Assembly: GCA_006218025.1 (NCBI GenBank)
Contig: VBWA01000019.1
Location: forward strand, 1-64,000
DNA: 64,000 nt
Reading direction: 5' to 3'
Origin: Rhodocyclaceae bacterium
GTDB taxonomy: Bacteria; Pseudomonadota; Gammaproteobacteria; Burkholderiales; Rhodocyclaceae
Within the stretch, counting starts at the first letter, position 1; each line of letters opens with the position of its first letter. Below the pieces are notes generated by a model. That model was not told the origin of the DNA, did no database searches, and was given only the letters and a program-made list of their open reading frames with translations. Both the position numbers and the translations under genes were made by a program. This document shows positions 36,681 through 49,920 of this stretch, piece after piece.

Positions 36681-37853
36681 ATGCCGCTACGCACCCCGCT
36701 TTACGACTCCCACCTCGCTGCCAATGCGAAGATGGTCGATTTCTCCGGCTGGGAGATGCCCATTCATTACGGCTCGCAGATCGAGGAACACCATGCCGTG
36801 CGGCGCGATGCTGGCATGTTCGATGTTTCCCACATGTGCGCGCTGGATCTCGCCGGCCCCGATGCCCGCGGCTTCCTGCGCCATCTGCTGGCCAACGACG
36901 TGGCGAAACTGAGCACCCCGGGCAAGGCGCTGTATTCCTGCATGCTGGACCAGGACGCCGGCGTGATCGACGACCTGATCGTGTATTTCTTCACCGCCGA
37001 ACGCTACCGCATCGTGGTGAACGCCGGCACCGCCGCCAAGGACATCGCCTGGATGCGCGGCCAGCTGAAGGGATTCAAGGCCGAACTCATCGTGCGCCGC
37101 AGAGACAACGACGATGCGGTCGCCATCATCGCCGCGCAGGGACCGAATGCGCAGGAGCGCCGCCTCACCGGCACCGATGCGGTGGCGATGATCGCCGTGC
37201 AGGGCCCCCGGGCGCGCGAGCGCTTCTGGGCGGCCTTCCCCGACAGCCGCGCGGCGACGGAGCCGCTCGGCATATTCCAGGCCGCCGAATGGAGGGATTG
37301 GATGATCGCCCGCACCGGCTACACCGGCGAGGACGGCTTCGAAATCACCATCCCGGCCGACGCCGCCGCACAGGTCTGGCACAAGCTGCTGGCTGCCGGC
37401 GTCAAGCCCTGCGGCCTCGGCGCACGCGACACGCTGCGGCTCGAAGCGGGCATGAATCTCTATGGCCAGGACATGGACGAGGACATCACGCCCTACGAGG
37501 CCGGCCTCAAGTGGACGGTCGACCTGAAGGACGCTGCGCGCGACTTCATCGGAAAGTCGGCGCTGGAGGGTGCAAATGCGCGGCGAGTTGACGTTCAATT
37601 CGCCGGCCTGCTGCTGCTGGATCGCGGCGTGCTGCGCGCCCACCAGAAAGTCATCACGCCGCAGGGCGAGGGCGAAATCACCAGCGGCACATTTTCCCCG
37701 AGCCTGAACCAGTCCATCGCACTGGCCCGCCTGCCCGCGGGCGTGGCCGTCGGCAGCGAAGTCGAAGTCGAGATCCGCGACAAGCGCCTCAAGGCGCGCG
37801 TCGTCAAACCCGTTTTTGTCCGTAATGGCAAGCCATGCTTCAGTGAAGGCTAA
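36681..37853 (+). CDS. gcvT: Aminomethyltransferase (glycine cleavage T-protein)
   Basis: Transfers the methylene group from the aminomethyl-lipoyl arm of GcvH to tetrahydrofolate and releases ammonia. The 390-residue protein has [31 protein letters not shown], the folate/active-site [13 protein letters not shown] and [21 protein letters not shown]. Oddity: residues 144-164 and 165-185 are a diverged tandem duplication ([13 protein letters not shown] then [13 protein letters not shown]), an in-frame 63-base repeat absent from ordinary GcvT. The start ATG 36681 lies 51 bases after the riboswitch. Confidence 0.95.
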   Translation: MPLRTPLYDSHLAANAKMVDFSGWEMPIHYGSQIEEHHAVRRDAGMFDVSHMCALDLAGPDARGFLRHLLANDVAKLSTPGKALYSCMLDQDAGVIDDLIVYFFTAERYRIVVNAGTAAKDIAWMRGQLKGFKAELIVRRRDNDDAVAIIAAQGPNAQERRLTGTDAVAMIAVQGPRARERFWAAFPDSRAATEPLGIFQAAEWRDWMIARTGYTGEDGFEITIPADAAAQVWHKLLAAGVKPCGLGARDTLRLEAGMNLYGQDMDEDITPYEAGLKWTVDLKDAARDFIGKSALEGANARRVDVQFAGLLLLDRGVLRAHQKVITPQGEGEITSGTFSPSLNQSIALARLPAGVAVGSEVEVEIRDKRLKARVVKPVFVRNGKPCFSEG

Positions 37854-37910
37854 TGCCGACAACGTCGGCGTTGCGCCGAAACTAAAACCCCTGATCTGAG
37901 GAGCCTGTAG

Positions 37911-38297
37911 ATGAACACCCCCGCCAACCTGAAATACGCTGCCTCACACGAATGGGCCAGAACGGAAGCCGACGGCACCGTCACCATCGGCATCACCGAC
38001 CACGCCCAGGAAGCCCTGGGCGACATCGTCTTCCTCGAACTGCCGGCCGTCGGCCGAGTGGTCAAGGCCGGCGAGGAATGCGCGGTGGTCGAATCGGTGA
38101 AGGCCGCCTCCGACATCTACTCGCCCATGTCGGGCGAAGTGGTCGACATCAACCAGGCCGCCATCGACGCGCCGGAATCGGTCAATGCCGATGCCTATGC
38201 CACCTGGCTGTTCCGCATCAAGCCCGCCAATCCGGCGGAACTCGCCACCGAATTGGGCGGCCTGCTCGACGCCGCGGCCTACGCCGCCACGCTTTGA
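37911..38297 (+). CDS. gcvH: Glycine cleavage H-protein
   Basis: 128-residue lipoyl carrier shuttling the aminomethyl group between GcvP and GcvT. It shows [33 protein letters not shown] and the lipoyl acceptor Lys64 in [13 protein letters not shown]. Start ATG 37911 follows GAGGAGCC. The 57-base gap after gcvT holds a small hairpin (TCGGCG-TTG-CGCCGA). Confidence 0.97.
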   Translation: MNTPANLKYAASHEWARTEADGTVTIGITDHAQEALGDIVFLELPAVGRVVKAGEECAVVESVKAASDIYSPMSGEVVDINQAAIDAPESVNADAYATWLFRIKPANPAELATELGGLLDAAAYAATL

Positions 38298-38306
38298 GCC
38301 ATCGTC

Positions 38307-41165
<2,859 letters not shown>

Positions 41166-41179
41166 CACCCTTCCCCCCG

Positions 41180-41199
41180 CCCCCTTCCCCGGAAGGGGG
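41180..41199. terminator. GC-rich hairpin after gcvP
   Basis: CCCCCTTCC (41180-41188) and GGAAGGGGG (41191-41199) form a 9-base stem with a 2-base centre, followed by a smaller hairpin GCGGGC-GCT-GCCCGC. No T run follows; it is a dispersed palindromic type and may stabilise the gcvP message rather than end it. Confidence 0.45.
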
Positions 41200-41277
41200 T
41201 GACGCTTGCTCGCGGGCGCTGCCCGCTCGATTTTCAATGGCTGTTCCTCCTTGGGGCGGCCCTGCGGAGTAACTCCA

Positions 41278-41838
41278 ATGAGCCAATCATCCGTTCACCT
41301 GATTCTCACCGTCATCGGCGACGACCGCCCCGGCCTGGTCGGCGAGCTCTCGGCCGTGATCAGCTCCCATCAGGGCAGCTGGCTCGAATCCTCGATGGCG
41401 CAGCTGGCCGGCAAGTTCGCCGGCATCGTCGAAGTCGCCGTCGATGAAAAGCACGCGGGCGCGCTGAAGCTGGAGCTGGGCCAGCTCGCCGGGCTCAAGG
41501 TCACCATCGAATCGGCCGCCGCCCAGAAGTTATGCGGAGCGGTATCCCCTGGCGGGACGGCGCCGAAGGGACGGCGGCTGAAGCTGGCGCTGGTCGGCCA
41601 CGACCGCATCGGCATCGTGCGCGAAGTCTCGCAGGTGCTGGCGCACCACGCGGTCAATGTCGAAAGCCTGGAGACCCACACCTCGAGCGCGCCGATGTCG
41701 GCCGCCGTGCTGTTCCATGCCGTGGCCGAACTCACCGCCGCGCCGGACCTCGACGTTTCCGCGCTGACGGCAGAGCTGGAACGCATCTCCAACGATCTGA
41801 TGGTCGACATCACCCTCGATGAAACCATCCGCGCCTGA
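41278..41838 (+). CDS. gcvR: GcvR-like ACT-domain regulator
   Basis: 186-residue protein with two ACT domains (SSVHLILTVIGDDRPGLVGELSAVI and KLALVGHDRIGIVREVSQVLAHHAVNVESLETHTSSAPMS). In E. coli GcvR binds GcvA and controls the glycine cleavage operon in response to glycine. Position right after gcvP and length support the same role, though no gcvA gene is in the window and the riboswitch already senses glycine. ATG 41278 is preceded by CGGAGTAACTCC. Confidence 0.85.
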   Translation: MSQSSVHLILTVIGDDRPGLVGELSAVISSHQGSWLESSMAQLAGKFAGIVEVAVDEKHAGALKLELGQLAGLKVTIESAAAQKLCGAVSPGGTAPKGRRLKLALVGHDRIGIVREVSQVLAHHAVNVESLETHTSSAPMSAAVLFHAVAELTAAPDLDVSALTAELERISNDLMVDITLDETIRA

Positions 41839-41873
41839 CACTGCCAGGTAGTCGATTTCACGTCCGAGGACGC

Positions 41874-42707
41874 ATGATGAAACGTTTTTCCGCAATGGTT
41901 TTGCTGATTTTTCTGACGTTTTCGGCGTGGGCACAAACCTATTCCTTCGGTGTGCTTCCGCAAAGAAGCGCCGTGCTCACCGCGCAATACTGGAACCCGA
42001 TCCTGGACTATGTCGGCAGGAAGAGCGGCGTGACACTGGCCCTCGCAACGAAAAGAACTTCGCTGGAATATTCCGAGGCGGAAGCACGGGGTGAGTTCGA
42101 TTTTGTCTACAACAACCACATCTTCGCCCCGAGCCATGCCGACGCGTCCTACCGGGTCATTGCCCGGATGGCCGGAAAGCCCATCCACAGTCAGATTGTG
42201 GTGCCGCAGGCGTCGGCCGTTCGCTCGTTGCGCGAACTGGAAGGGCGGGAAATCGGCTTCCCCAACAAGAATGGATTCACCGGCTACGCCGCCCCGATGT
42301 CCGCGCTGATCCGGGCCGGAGTTCCGGTTACGCCGGTATTTGGCGGCAACCAGGAAGGCGTCATGGCGCAGCTCCGCGCCGGCCGGATTCCCGCCGCGGG
42401 CGTCAATTCCAGAGTAATGCAGGAATACGCCGCCCGCGAGGACTTCAAGTACCGCGCGCTGTGGACCTCCGAGCCGTATCTGGACCTCCCCGTCGGCGCC
42501 CATCCGCGCGTACCCATGCCTGTGGTGAAGGCGGTGCGACAGGCCCTGACCGAGATGGCGAGCAATGCCGAGGGCTCGAAAATTCTCGCTGCGAGCGCCG
42601 CCGTCATCAAGCAGGACCCCCCCTGGGGCTTCGTTGCGGCGGAGGATGCCGAGTATCAGAACCAACGCGAGGTTTATCGCACCATCTGGAAAACGGAAGC
42701 ACGCTGA
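41874..42707 (+). CDS. PhnD-like periplasmic substrate-binding protein
   Basis: 277-residue phosphate/phosphonate-type binding protein with a signal peptide (RFSAMVLLIFLTFSAWAQ). Family sequences include SFGVLPQRSAVLTAQYWNPILDYVG, FDFVYNNHIF and IGFPNKNGFTGYAAP. No ABC permease or ATPase is nearby. It ends 3 bases before a GGDEF-EAL protein with a periplasmic loop, a known pairing in which the binding protein acts as the sensor subunit for a membrane signalling enzyme. That role fits better than transport. Confidence 0.85.
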   Translation: MMKRFSAMVLLIFLTFSAWAQTYSFGVLPQRSAVLTAQYWNPILDYVGRKSGVTLALATKRTSLEYSEAEARGEFDFVYNNHIFAPSHADASYRVIARMAGKPIHSQIVVPQASAVRSLRELEGREIGFPNKNGFTGYAAPMSALIRAGVPVTPVFGGNQEGVMAQLRAGRIPAAGVNSRVMQEYAAREDFKYRALWTSEPYLDLPVGAHPRVPMPVVKAVRQALTEMASNAEGSKILAASAAVIKQDPPWGFVAAEDAEYQNQREVYRTIWKTEAR

Positions 42708-42709
42708 GC

Positions 42710-45532
42710 ATGAATCCAGCCGGCCTTGCGGGAGAAAAAGCGGTGACCTGGCTTGCGCGTCTGTGGGCACGTCTGTCACTGATTGCCCGGGTGATGTTCA
42801 GCGCGAGCCTGGCTCTGGCCGTGGCGGGTGCGCTGCTGCTCCTGGTTTCCACCGGCAAGGAAGCCAGTTTTTCCCGCGCCCAGATCGAGGAGCAACTCGC
42901 CGGCGAAATGGACTCCGCGCTGCCCGCAATTGCCGAATGGGCCGTGATCGGCGACTACGCCAACATTGAACAAGTTCTCCGCTTGCGGGTGAAGCGCGCC
43001 GACATCCGGTACATCGCCTGGACCAACGCCAGTGGCAACACGCTGGAAGCCCTCGACAAGGACGTCGCCCTGCACGCACCCGGCTGGTTCGTGCAGTGGA
43101 CCGGCGTGTCGTCGCCACGCGAGAGCCGCGCCCTGTCCATCGGCGGACGGAACTATGGCCAACTCGCGATCGAGATGACCGCGACGCCCGCCCTGAACCG
43201 GCTGTGGGAGGCATTCCTCGGCCATTTGTTCATTCTGGCGATCGCACTGGGACTGGATTTTGCCGGAATCCTGCTCATCCTGAAGAGCGGCTTGCGTCCA
43301 CTCGCCGCGCTGAGGCAGGGCGCGCGTGCCCTTGAAAACGGCGAAATGTCGGCCCGCATCACGTCCCGGGGCAGCCCGGAACTCGCCGACGTCATCGCCG
43401 CCTTCAACCGCATGGCAGCGGCGCTGGAATCGACGCAGGAGGCCTTGCGCCACGAGTCCGAACGGCTTTCCGTGACGCTTTCCTCGATCGGCGATGGCGT
43501 GCTCGCGGCCGATACGGAAGGCAGAGTGACATTCATGAACCCGCTGGCGGAAGCGCTCACGGGCTGGAAAGAGGAAGAGGCGCTGGGGCATTCCGTGCTG
43601 GAAGTATTCCGTATCGTCAGCGAGACCAGCCGCGACGAGGTGGACTGCCCGGTGGGGCGCTGCTTGCGCGAAGGGGTGGTAGTGGGGCTGGCCAACCATA
43701 CCCTGCTGATCGCCCGCGACGGCACGGAGCGCCCCATCGCCGATTCGGCGGCACCGATCCGTCACCGCGACGGCCGGATCGCCGGTGCGGTGCTGGTGTT
43801 TCGCGACCAGACGGAGGAGCGGCGCACGCTCGACCGCCTCGCCCTCGCCGCCAGCGTGTCCGAACATTCGCTCAACGGCGTCATCATCACCGACGCGCAG
43901 CAGCGCATCATCGAGGTCAACCCGGCCTTTACCCGGATCACCGGTTACAGCCGCGCCGAGACGCTGGGTCAGACACCGCGCATGCTTTCTTCCGGACGCC
44001 ATGACACCGACTTCTATGCCGCCATGTGGTCGGAAATCCAGGCCACCGGGCAGTGGCGCGGAGAAATCTGGAACCGTCACAAGGACGACAAGATATTTCC
44101 CGAAGAGCTTTCCATCGTCGCGGTGAAGGACGAGGAAGGAACGGCGATCCGCTACATCGGCATCTTCAGCGACATATCGCAGATCAAGACGCAGGAAGCG
44201 CAGTTGCGGCAGATGGCCCACTACGACCCGCTCACGGGACTACCCAACCGGATGTTGCTGGCCGACCGCATGAAGGTCGCGCTGGCCACGGCGGCACGGT
44301 CCGGGGAAAAGCTGGCCGTGTGCTACCTCGACATCGACGGATTCAAGCCGGTCAACGACACCTGGGGCCATGCCACGGGCGACCGTCTGCTGCAAGAAGT
44401 CGCCGGACGGATGCGCGACACGGTGCGTGGCGGCGACACTGTGGCCCGTCTGGGCGGCGACGAATTCGTCCTCCTGCTGGCGAACACGACCGATCTGGAG
44501 CAGTGCGAAGCTTCGCTGGCGCGCATACTGCAGAGCGTGACGCAGCCGATTTTGATCGACGGCGCCTCGCTCACGATCACGGCCAGTGTCGGTATCACGC
44601 TTTTCCCCGACGACAAGGCGGACGCCGACACGCTGCTGCGCCATGCCGATCAGGCGATGTATGCGGCCAAGGAGGCGGGGCGCAATCGCTTCCACCTGTT
44701 CGATCCGCGCCATGATCACGCCACGCGCGCGCGGCACAGCTTCCTGGCACGCATGGAGACGGCCCTGGCGCTAGGCGAGCTTTGCCTCCACTACCAGCCG
44801 AAGGTGGACATGCGCAAAGGCACCGTGATCGGCGCAGAGGCCCTGATCCGCTGGCACCATCCGGAGCGCGGCATGCTCCTGCCGGCTGAATTCCTGCCGC
44901 TGCTGGAGGGTTCCGCCCTGGAAATCAAGATCGGGGAATGGGTCATGAACGCCGCGCTGACCCAGATGGACACATGGCGCGCCGCCGGGCTGACGCTACC
45001 GGTTTCCGTCAACATCGCACCGCCGCACCTGGCCAGCGCAGACTTCCTGGATCGCCTCAAGGAACAACTCGACCGCCATCCGGGCACACCGAAGAACGGG
45101 CTCGAACTGGAGGTGCTGGAGAGCGTGGCGCTCGACGACATCGAACACGTCTCCCGCCTGATCGCCGCCTGCCAGGGCATCGGTGTGGCGTTCGCGCTCG
45201 ACGACTTCGGCACCGGCTATTCCTCCCTGACCTATCTCAAGCGCCTGCCCGTCGGCCTGATCAAGATCGACCAGTCTTTCGTGCGCGACATGCAGGGCAA
45301 CTCGGAGGAACGGGCCATTGTCGCGGGCGTCGTCGGCCTGGCCGATGCCTTTCACAGCGACGTGATCGCCGAAGGCGTGGAAACGGTGGAGCAGGGCCTC
45401 ATGCTCATCCATCTGGGCTGTTCCCTGGCTCAGGGCTATTGCATTGCCCGGCCCATGCCGGCGCACGAAATGCCCGGCTGGATAGCCACCTGGCAGCCCG
45501 ATCCCGCGTGGCTGCAGGCGCCTGCAGCCTGA
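42710..45532 (+). CDS. Membrane PAS-GGDEF-EAL cyclic di-GMP enzyme
   Basis: 940-residue protein. Two membrane helices (VMFSASLALAVAGALLLLVS near 30-50; HLFILAIALGLDFAGILLILK near 180) flank a periplasmic domain, then HAMP, two PAS domains, GGDEF and EAL. The GGDEF site is intact (RLGGDEFVLLL) and the EAL domain keeps EALIRWHHPERG, DDFGTGYSSL, KIDQSFVRD and EGVET, so both synthesis and breakdown of c-di-GMP are possible. The substrate-binding loop reads NIAPPHL instead of the usual NxSxxQ, which may weaken hydrolysis. The periplasmic part likely contacts the PhnD-like protein encoded 3 bases upstream. Confidence 0.9.
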   Translation: MNPAGLAGEKAVTWLARLWARLSLIARVMFSASLALAVAGALLLLVSTGKEASFSRAQIEEQLAGEMDSALPAIAEWAVIGDYANIEQVLRLRVKRADIRYIAWTNASGNTLEALDKDVALHAPGWFVQWTGVSSPRESRALSIGGRNYGQLAIEMTATPALNRLWEAFLGHLFILAIALGLDFAGILLILKSGLRPLAALRQGARALENGEMSARITSRGSPELADVIAAFNRMAAALESTQEALRHESERLSVTLSSIGDGVLAADTEGRVTFMNPLAEALTGWKEEEALGHSVLEVFRIVSETSRDEVDCPVGRCLREGVVVGLANHTLLIARDGTERPIADSAAPIRHRDGRIAGAVLVFRDQTEERRTLDRLALAASVSEHSLNGVIITDAQQRIIEVNPAFTRITGYSRAETLGQTPRMLSSGRHDTDFYAAMWSEIQATGQWRGEIWNRHKDDKIFPEELSIVAVKDEEGTAIRYIGIFSDISQIKTQEAQLRQMAHYDPLTGLPNRMLLADRMKVALATAARSGEKLAVCYLDIDGFKPVNDTWGHATGDRLLQEVAGRMRDTVRGGDTVARLGGDEFVLLLANTTDLEQCEASLARILQSVTQPILIDGASLTITASVGITLFPDDKADADTLLRHADQAMYAAKEAGRNRFHLFDPRHDHATRARHSFLARMETALALGELCLHYQPKVDMRKGTVIGAEALIRWHHPERGMLLPAEFLPLLEGSALEIKIGEWVMNAALTQMDTWRAAGLTLPVSVNIAPPHLASADFLDRLKEQLDRHPGTPKNGLELEVLESVALDDIEHVSRLIAACQGIGVAFALDDFGTGYSSLTYLKRLPVGLIKIDQSFVRDMQGNSEERAIVAGVVGLADAFHSDVIAEGVETVEQGLMLIHLGCSLAQGYCIARPMPAHEMPGWIATWQPDPAWLQAPAA

Positions 45533-45565
45533 TTGCGGAACGAGACCAACGGAGGGCCTAGCCTC

Positions 45566-46264
45566 ATGTACATCCTGCACATCGCCAACAAGAACTACTC
45601 CTCGTGGTCGCTGCGGCCCTGGGTGCTGATGCGCGCGCTGGACATTCCCTTCAGCGAGCGCCTGCACCGCCTCGGCGCGGCCAGCGGCGAGACATTCACC
45701 GATTTCTCCCCTTCGGGCAAGGTGCCCTGCCTGGTGGATATCGCCACCGTCGTCTGGGATTCGCTGGCCATCGTCGAATACCTGGCCGAAGACCATTCCG
45801 GCGTCTGGCCGCAGGATGCCAAGGCCCGCGCCTGGGCGCGCAGCGCTGCCGCCGAGATGCACTCCAGCTTTGCAACTCTGCGCAACCAGCACGGCATGAA
45901 CGTCGGCGTGCGCGTCGCGGTGGCGCAGCGCTCACCAGAAGTTCTGGCCGACATCGAACGCATCGAGCGGCTGTGGAACGACGGCCTGGCGCGCTTCGGC
46001 GGACCGTTCCTGGCCGGCAGGGAATTCAGCGCGGTCGACGCCTTCTTCGCACCCGTGGTGTTTCGCTTCCGCACCTACGGCGTCGCCGTAAATGGCGCCG
46101 CCGCCGGCTACCTCGATACCATGCTCGCCCACCCGGCGATGAAAGAGTGGGAAGCCGCCGCCTTGGCCGAAGACTTCCGCGAGGCGGAGCACGAAGCCGA
46201 ACTGGCGGCGGCCGGTGCAGTCACGGCGGACTATCGCGCCGTGCCGTCAGCGCCGACTCCCTGA
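45566..46264 (+). CDS. Glutathione S-transferase family protein
   Basis: 232-residue GST-fold protein. The thioredoxin domain begins YILHIANKNYSSWSLRPWVLMRAL, with the active Ser probably in YSSWS, and the glutathione-contact block is GKVPCLVD then WDSLAIVEYLAE. The C-terminal end (TADYRAVPSAPTP) is made by a copy of the dispersed repeat at 46233-46260. The stop overlaps the trhP start (TGATG), so translation is coupled; no functional link is obvious. Confidence 0.85.
   Translation: MYILHIANKNYSSWSLRPWVLMRALDIPFSERLHRLGAASGETFTDFSPSGKVPCLVDIATVVWDSLAIVEYLAEDHSGVWPQDAKARAWARSAAAEMHSSFATLRNQHGMNVGVRVAVAQRSPEVLADIERIERLWNDGLARFGGPFLAGREFSAVDAFFAPVVFRFRTYGVAVNGAAAGYLDTMLAHPAMKEWEAAALAEDFREAEHEAELAAAGAVTADYRAVPSAPTP
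46233..46260 (-). repeat. Dispersed 23-base repeat, copy E
   Basis: Minus strand AGTCGGCGCTGACG, GC, ACGGCGC, two mismatches. Forms the last codons of the GST gene (AVPSAPTP). Confidence 0.75.
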
Positions 46265-47610
46265 TGAAGACTCCCGAACTGCTGGCGCCGGCGGGCTCGC
46301 TGGCGATGGCGCGCACCGCGCTGGATTTCGGCGCGACGGCGATCTACGCCGGCCAGCCGCGCTACAGCCTGCGCGTGCGCAACAACGACTTCGGCACGCT
46401 GGAAAATCTTGGCGCGGGCATCGCACTCACCCATGCGCGCGACGGGCATTTCTATCTGGTCAGCAACATCCTGCCGCACAACGCCAAGCTCAAGACCTAC
46501 CTCGACGACATGGCGCCGGTCATCGCCCTCAAGCCCGACGCGCTGATCATGGCCGACCCCGGCCTGATGCTGATGATCCGCGAACGCTGGCCCGAGATGC
46601 CCATCCACCTCTCGGTGCAGGCCAATACGGTGAACCATGCGGCCGTGAAATTCTGGCGCAGCGTCGGCGTGACGCGCGTGATCCTGTCGCGCGAACTCTC
46701 GCTCGACGAAGTCGCCGAGATTCGCCAGGAATGCCCCGACACGGAGCTCGAAGTCTTCGTCCACGGCGCGCTGTGCATCGCCTACTCGGGCCGCTGCCTG
46801 CTCTCCGGCTACTTCAATCATCGCGACCCGAACCAGGGCAGCTGCACCAACTCCTGCCGCTGGGATTACAAGGTGCATGAGGGCAGCGAAGATGCCGCCG
46901 GCGATGTCGGCCTCGCCACGCCGCGCCCGATCGCCGTGGCGCCAGCGCCGACTTTGCCTGCCACCACCGCCAGGCCGAGCACGCTGCGCCGCCCCGGCGC
47001 CACCTGGCTGCTCGAAGAGAAGGAACGCCCCGGCGAATACATGCCGATCGAGGAAGACGAGCACGGCAGCTACATCCTCAATTCGAAAGACCTGCGCGCC
47101 ATCGAATACGTCGCCAAGCTCACCGAAATCGGCATCGACTCGCTGAAGATCGAGGGCCGCACCAAGTCGCCCTACTACGTCGCGCGCACCTGCCAGAGCT
47201 ACCGCCAGGCGATCGACGACGCCGTCGCCGGGCGGCCCTTCGACGCGCAACTGATCGGCCAGCTCGACGGCCTCGCCAATCGCGGCTACACCGCCGGCTT
47301 CTACGACCGCCACCCCGACCGCGACTACCAGAATTACCTCTCCGGCAGTTCCGCATCGAGCCGCAGCCTCTATGTCGGCGACGTGACCGGATACGACGCC
47401 GCGGGGCTCGCCGAGATCGAGGTGAAGAACCATTTCGCGGTCGGCGACCGAATCGAGATCATCCGCCCCGAAGGCAATTTCGACGTCCTCATCGAGGCCA
47501 TGCAGAACCGCGACGGCGAGCCGGCCACGGTCGCTCCCGGCAGCGGCCATCTGATGCGCATCGCGCTACCGCCCGGCTGCACGGGCGCCTTCGTCGCGCG
47601 CTACGTCTGA
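46264..47610 (+). CDS. trhP: U32-family tRNA hydroxylation protein TrhP (YegQ)
   Basis: 448-residue relative of E. coli TrhP, which makes 5-hydroxyuridine at the wobble base of several tRNAs using prephenate. Diagnostic sequences: ELLAPAGSLAMARTALDFGATAIYAGQPRYSLRVRNNDF, the U32 signature ELEVFVHGALCIAYSGRCLLSGY, and cysteines of the [4Fe-4S] site in SCTNSCRWDYK. About 30 extra residues lie at 211-240 between CRWDY and WLLEE; they include a dispersed-repeat copy (46931-46955) reading IAVAPAPTL in frame. Confidence 0.88.
   Translation: MKTPELLAPAGSLAMARTALDFGATAIYAGQPRYSLRVRNNDFGTLENLGAGIALTHARDGHFYLVSNILPHNAKLKTYLDDMAPVIALKPDALIMADPGLMLMIRERWPEMPIHLSVQANTVNHAAVKFWRSVGVTRVILSRELSLDEVAEIRQECPDTELEVFVHGALCIAYSGRCLLSGYFNHRDPNQGSCTNSCRWDYKVHEGSEDAAGDVGLATPRPIAVAPAPTLPATTARPSTLRRPGATWLLEEKERPGEYMPIEEDEHGSYILNSKDLRAIEYVAKLTEIGIDSLKIEGRTKSPYYVARTCQSYRQAIDDAVAGRPFDAQLIGQLDGLANRGYTAGFYDRHPDRDYQNYLSGSSASSRSLYVGDVTGYDAAGLAEIEVKNHFAVGDRIEIIRPEGNFDVLIEAMQNRDGEPATVAPGSGHLMRIALPPGCTGAFVARYV
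46931..46955 (-). repeat. Dispersed 23-base repeat, copy F
   Basis: Minus strand AGTCGGCGCTGGCG, CC, ACGGCGA, exact. In frame in trhP inside extra residues (IAVAPAPTL). Confidence 0.88.
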
Positions 47611-47632
47611 TCGGCGTGGAAGCACACACGGC

Positions 47633-47661
47633 TTGACGCGCATCAATGATGCGCGTAGATT
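47633..47661 (+). promoter_or_regulatory. ccdAB promoter with overlapping palindromic operator
   Basis: A -35 box TTGACG (47633-47638), a 17-base spacer and a -10 box TAGATT (47656-47661). The spacer is almost filled by the palindrome ACGCGCATC-AAT-GATGCGCGT (47636-47656). This fits autorepression by the CcdA-CcdB complex. The ccdA ATG is 27 bases downstream. Confidence 0.75.
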
Positions 47662-47688
47662 GCACGCACCCAATCATGGAGCAATCCA

Positions 47689-47925
47689 ATGAGTGCGTTA
47701 CCCAAAAAAGCCGCAAATCTGACCGTACGCGCCGATCTGCTCGAAGAAGCCCGCGCGCGCAAGATCAATCTCTCGCAGACACTGGAGACGGCGTTGGCCG
47801 TCGAACTGAAAAAGCGTCGCGAAGCTGAATGGCTGGAGCAGAACAAGGCCGCGATCGAGGCCTACAACCGCGAAGTCGCCGAGCACGGCCTGTTCAGCGA
47901 TCGCTATCGCCAGTTCTGCCGATGA
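47689..47925 (+). CDS. ccdA: CcdA antitoxin
   Basis: 78-residue antitoxin with an N-terminal ribbon-helix-helix (KKAANLTVRADLLEEARARKINLSQTLETALAVEL) and a C-terminal tail (WLEQNKAAIEAYNREVAEHGLFSDRYRQF) that is unfolded when free and wraps the toxin. Its stop overlaps the ccdB start by 4 bases. It should repress its own promoter. Confidence 0.93.
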   Translation: MSALPKKAANLTVRADLLEEARARKINLSQTLETALAVELKKRREAEWLEQNKAAIEAYNREVAEHGLFSDRYRQFCR

Positions 47926-48239
47926 GCCAGTTCGATGTCTATGCGAACACGGACCCGATCACCAAAACCCGGATTCCGTACGTTGTAGCGCTGCAAAGCG
48001 ACCTGCTCGACGCCATCGAGAACCATGTCGTCGCGCCGTTGCGAGTAAAGGACGACAAATCAATAGTCCCTGTCGTGCGCCTCAACCCGGTCTTGCTCGT
48101 CAACGGCAAACAGTACCTGCTGCGCGTCCAGGACATCGCTACCGTCCCGCGCCGCCTCCTCAAAAAACCCGTCGCCAACCTTTCCCCCCAGCGCGACGAA
48201 ATCCTCGCCGCGCTGGATCTTCTTTTCACCGGACTTTAA
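47922..48239 (+). CDS. ccdB: CcdB toxin (DNA gyrase poison family)
   Basis: 105-residue toxin: QFDVYANTDPITKTRIPYVVALQSDLLD, then TWF-less middle with VVPVVRLNP-type strand and C-terminal EILAALDLLFTGL. In the F-plasmid toxin the last three residues Trp-Gly-Ile poison GyrA; here they are Thr-Gly-Leu, so toxicity on gyrase may be weaker or differently directed. It is a chromosomal copy inserted between trhP and ettA. Confidence 0.92.
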   Translation: MSQFDVYANTDPITKTRIPYVVALQSDLLDAIENHVVAPLRVKDDKSIVPVVRLNPVLLVNGKQYLLRVQDIATVPRRLLKKPVANLSPQRDEILAALDLLFTGL

Positions 48240-48247
48240 AGAAACCC

Positions 48248-49912
<1,665 letters not shown>

Positions 49913-49920
49913 GCAGACAG

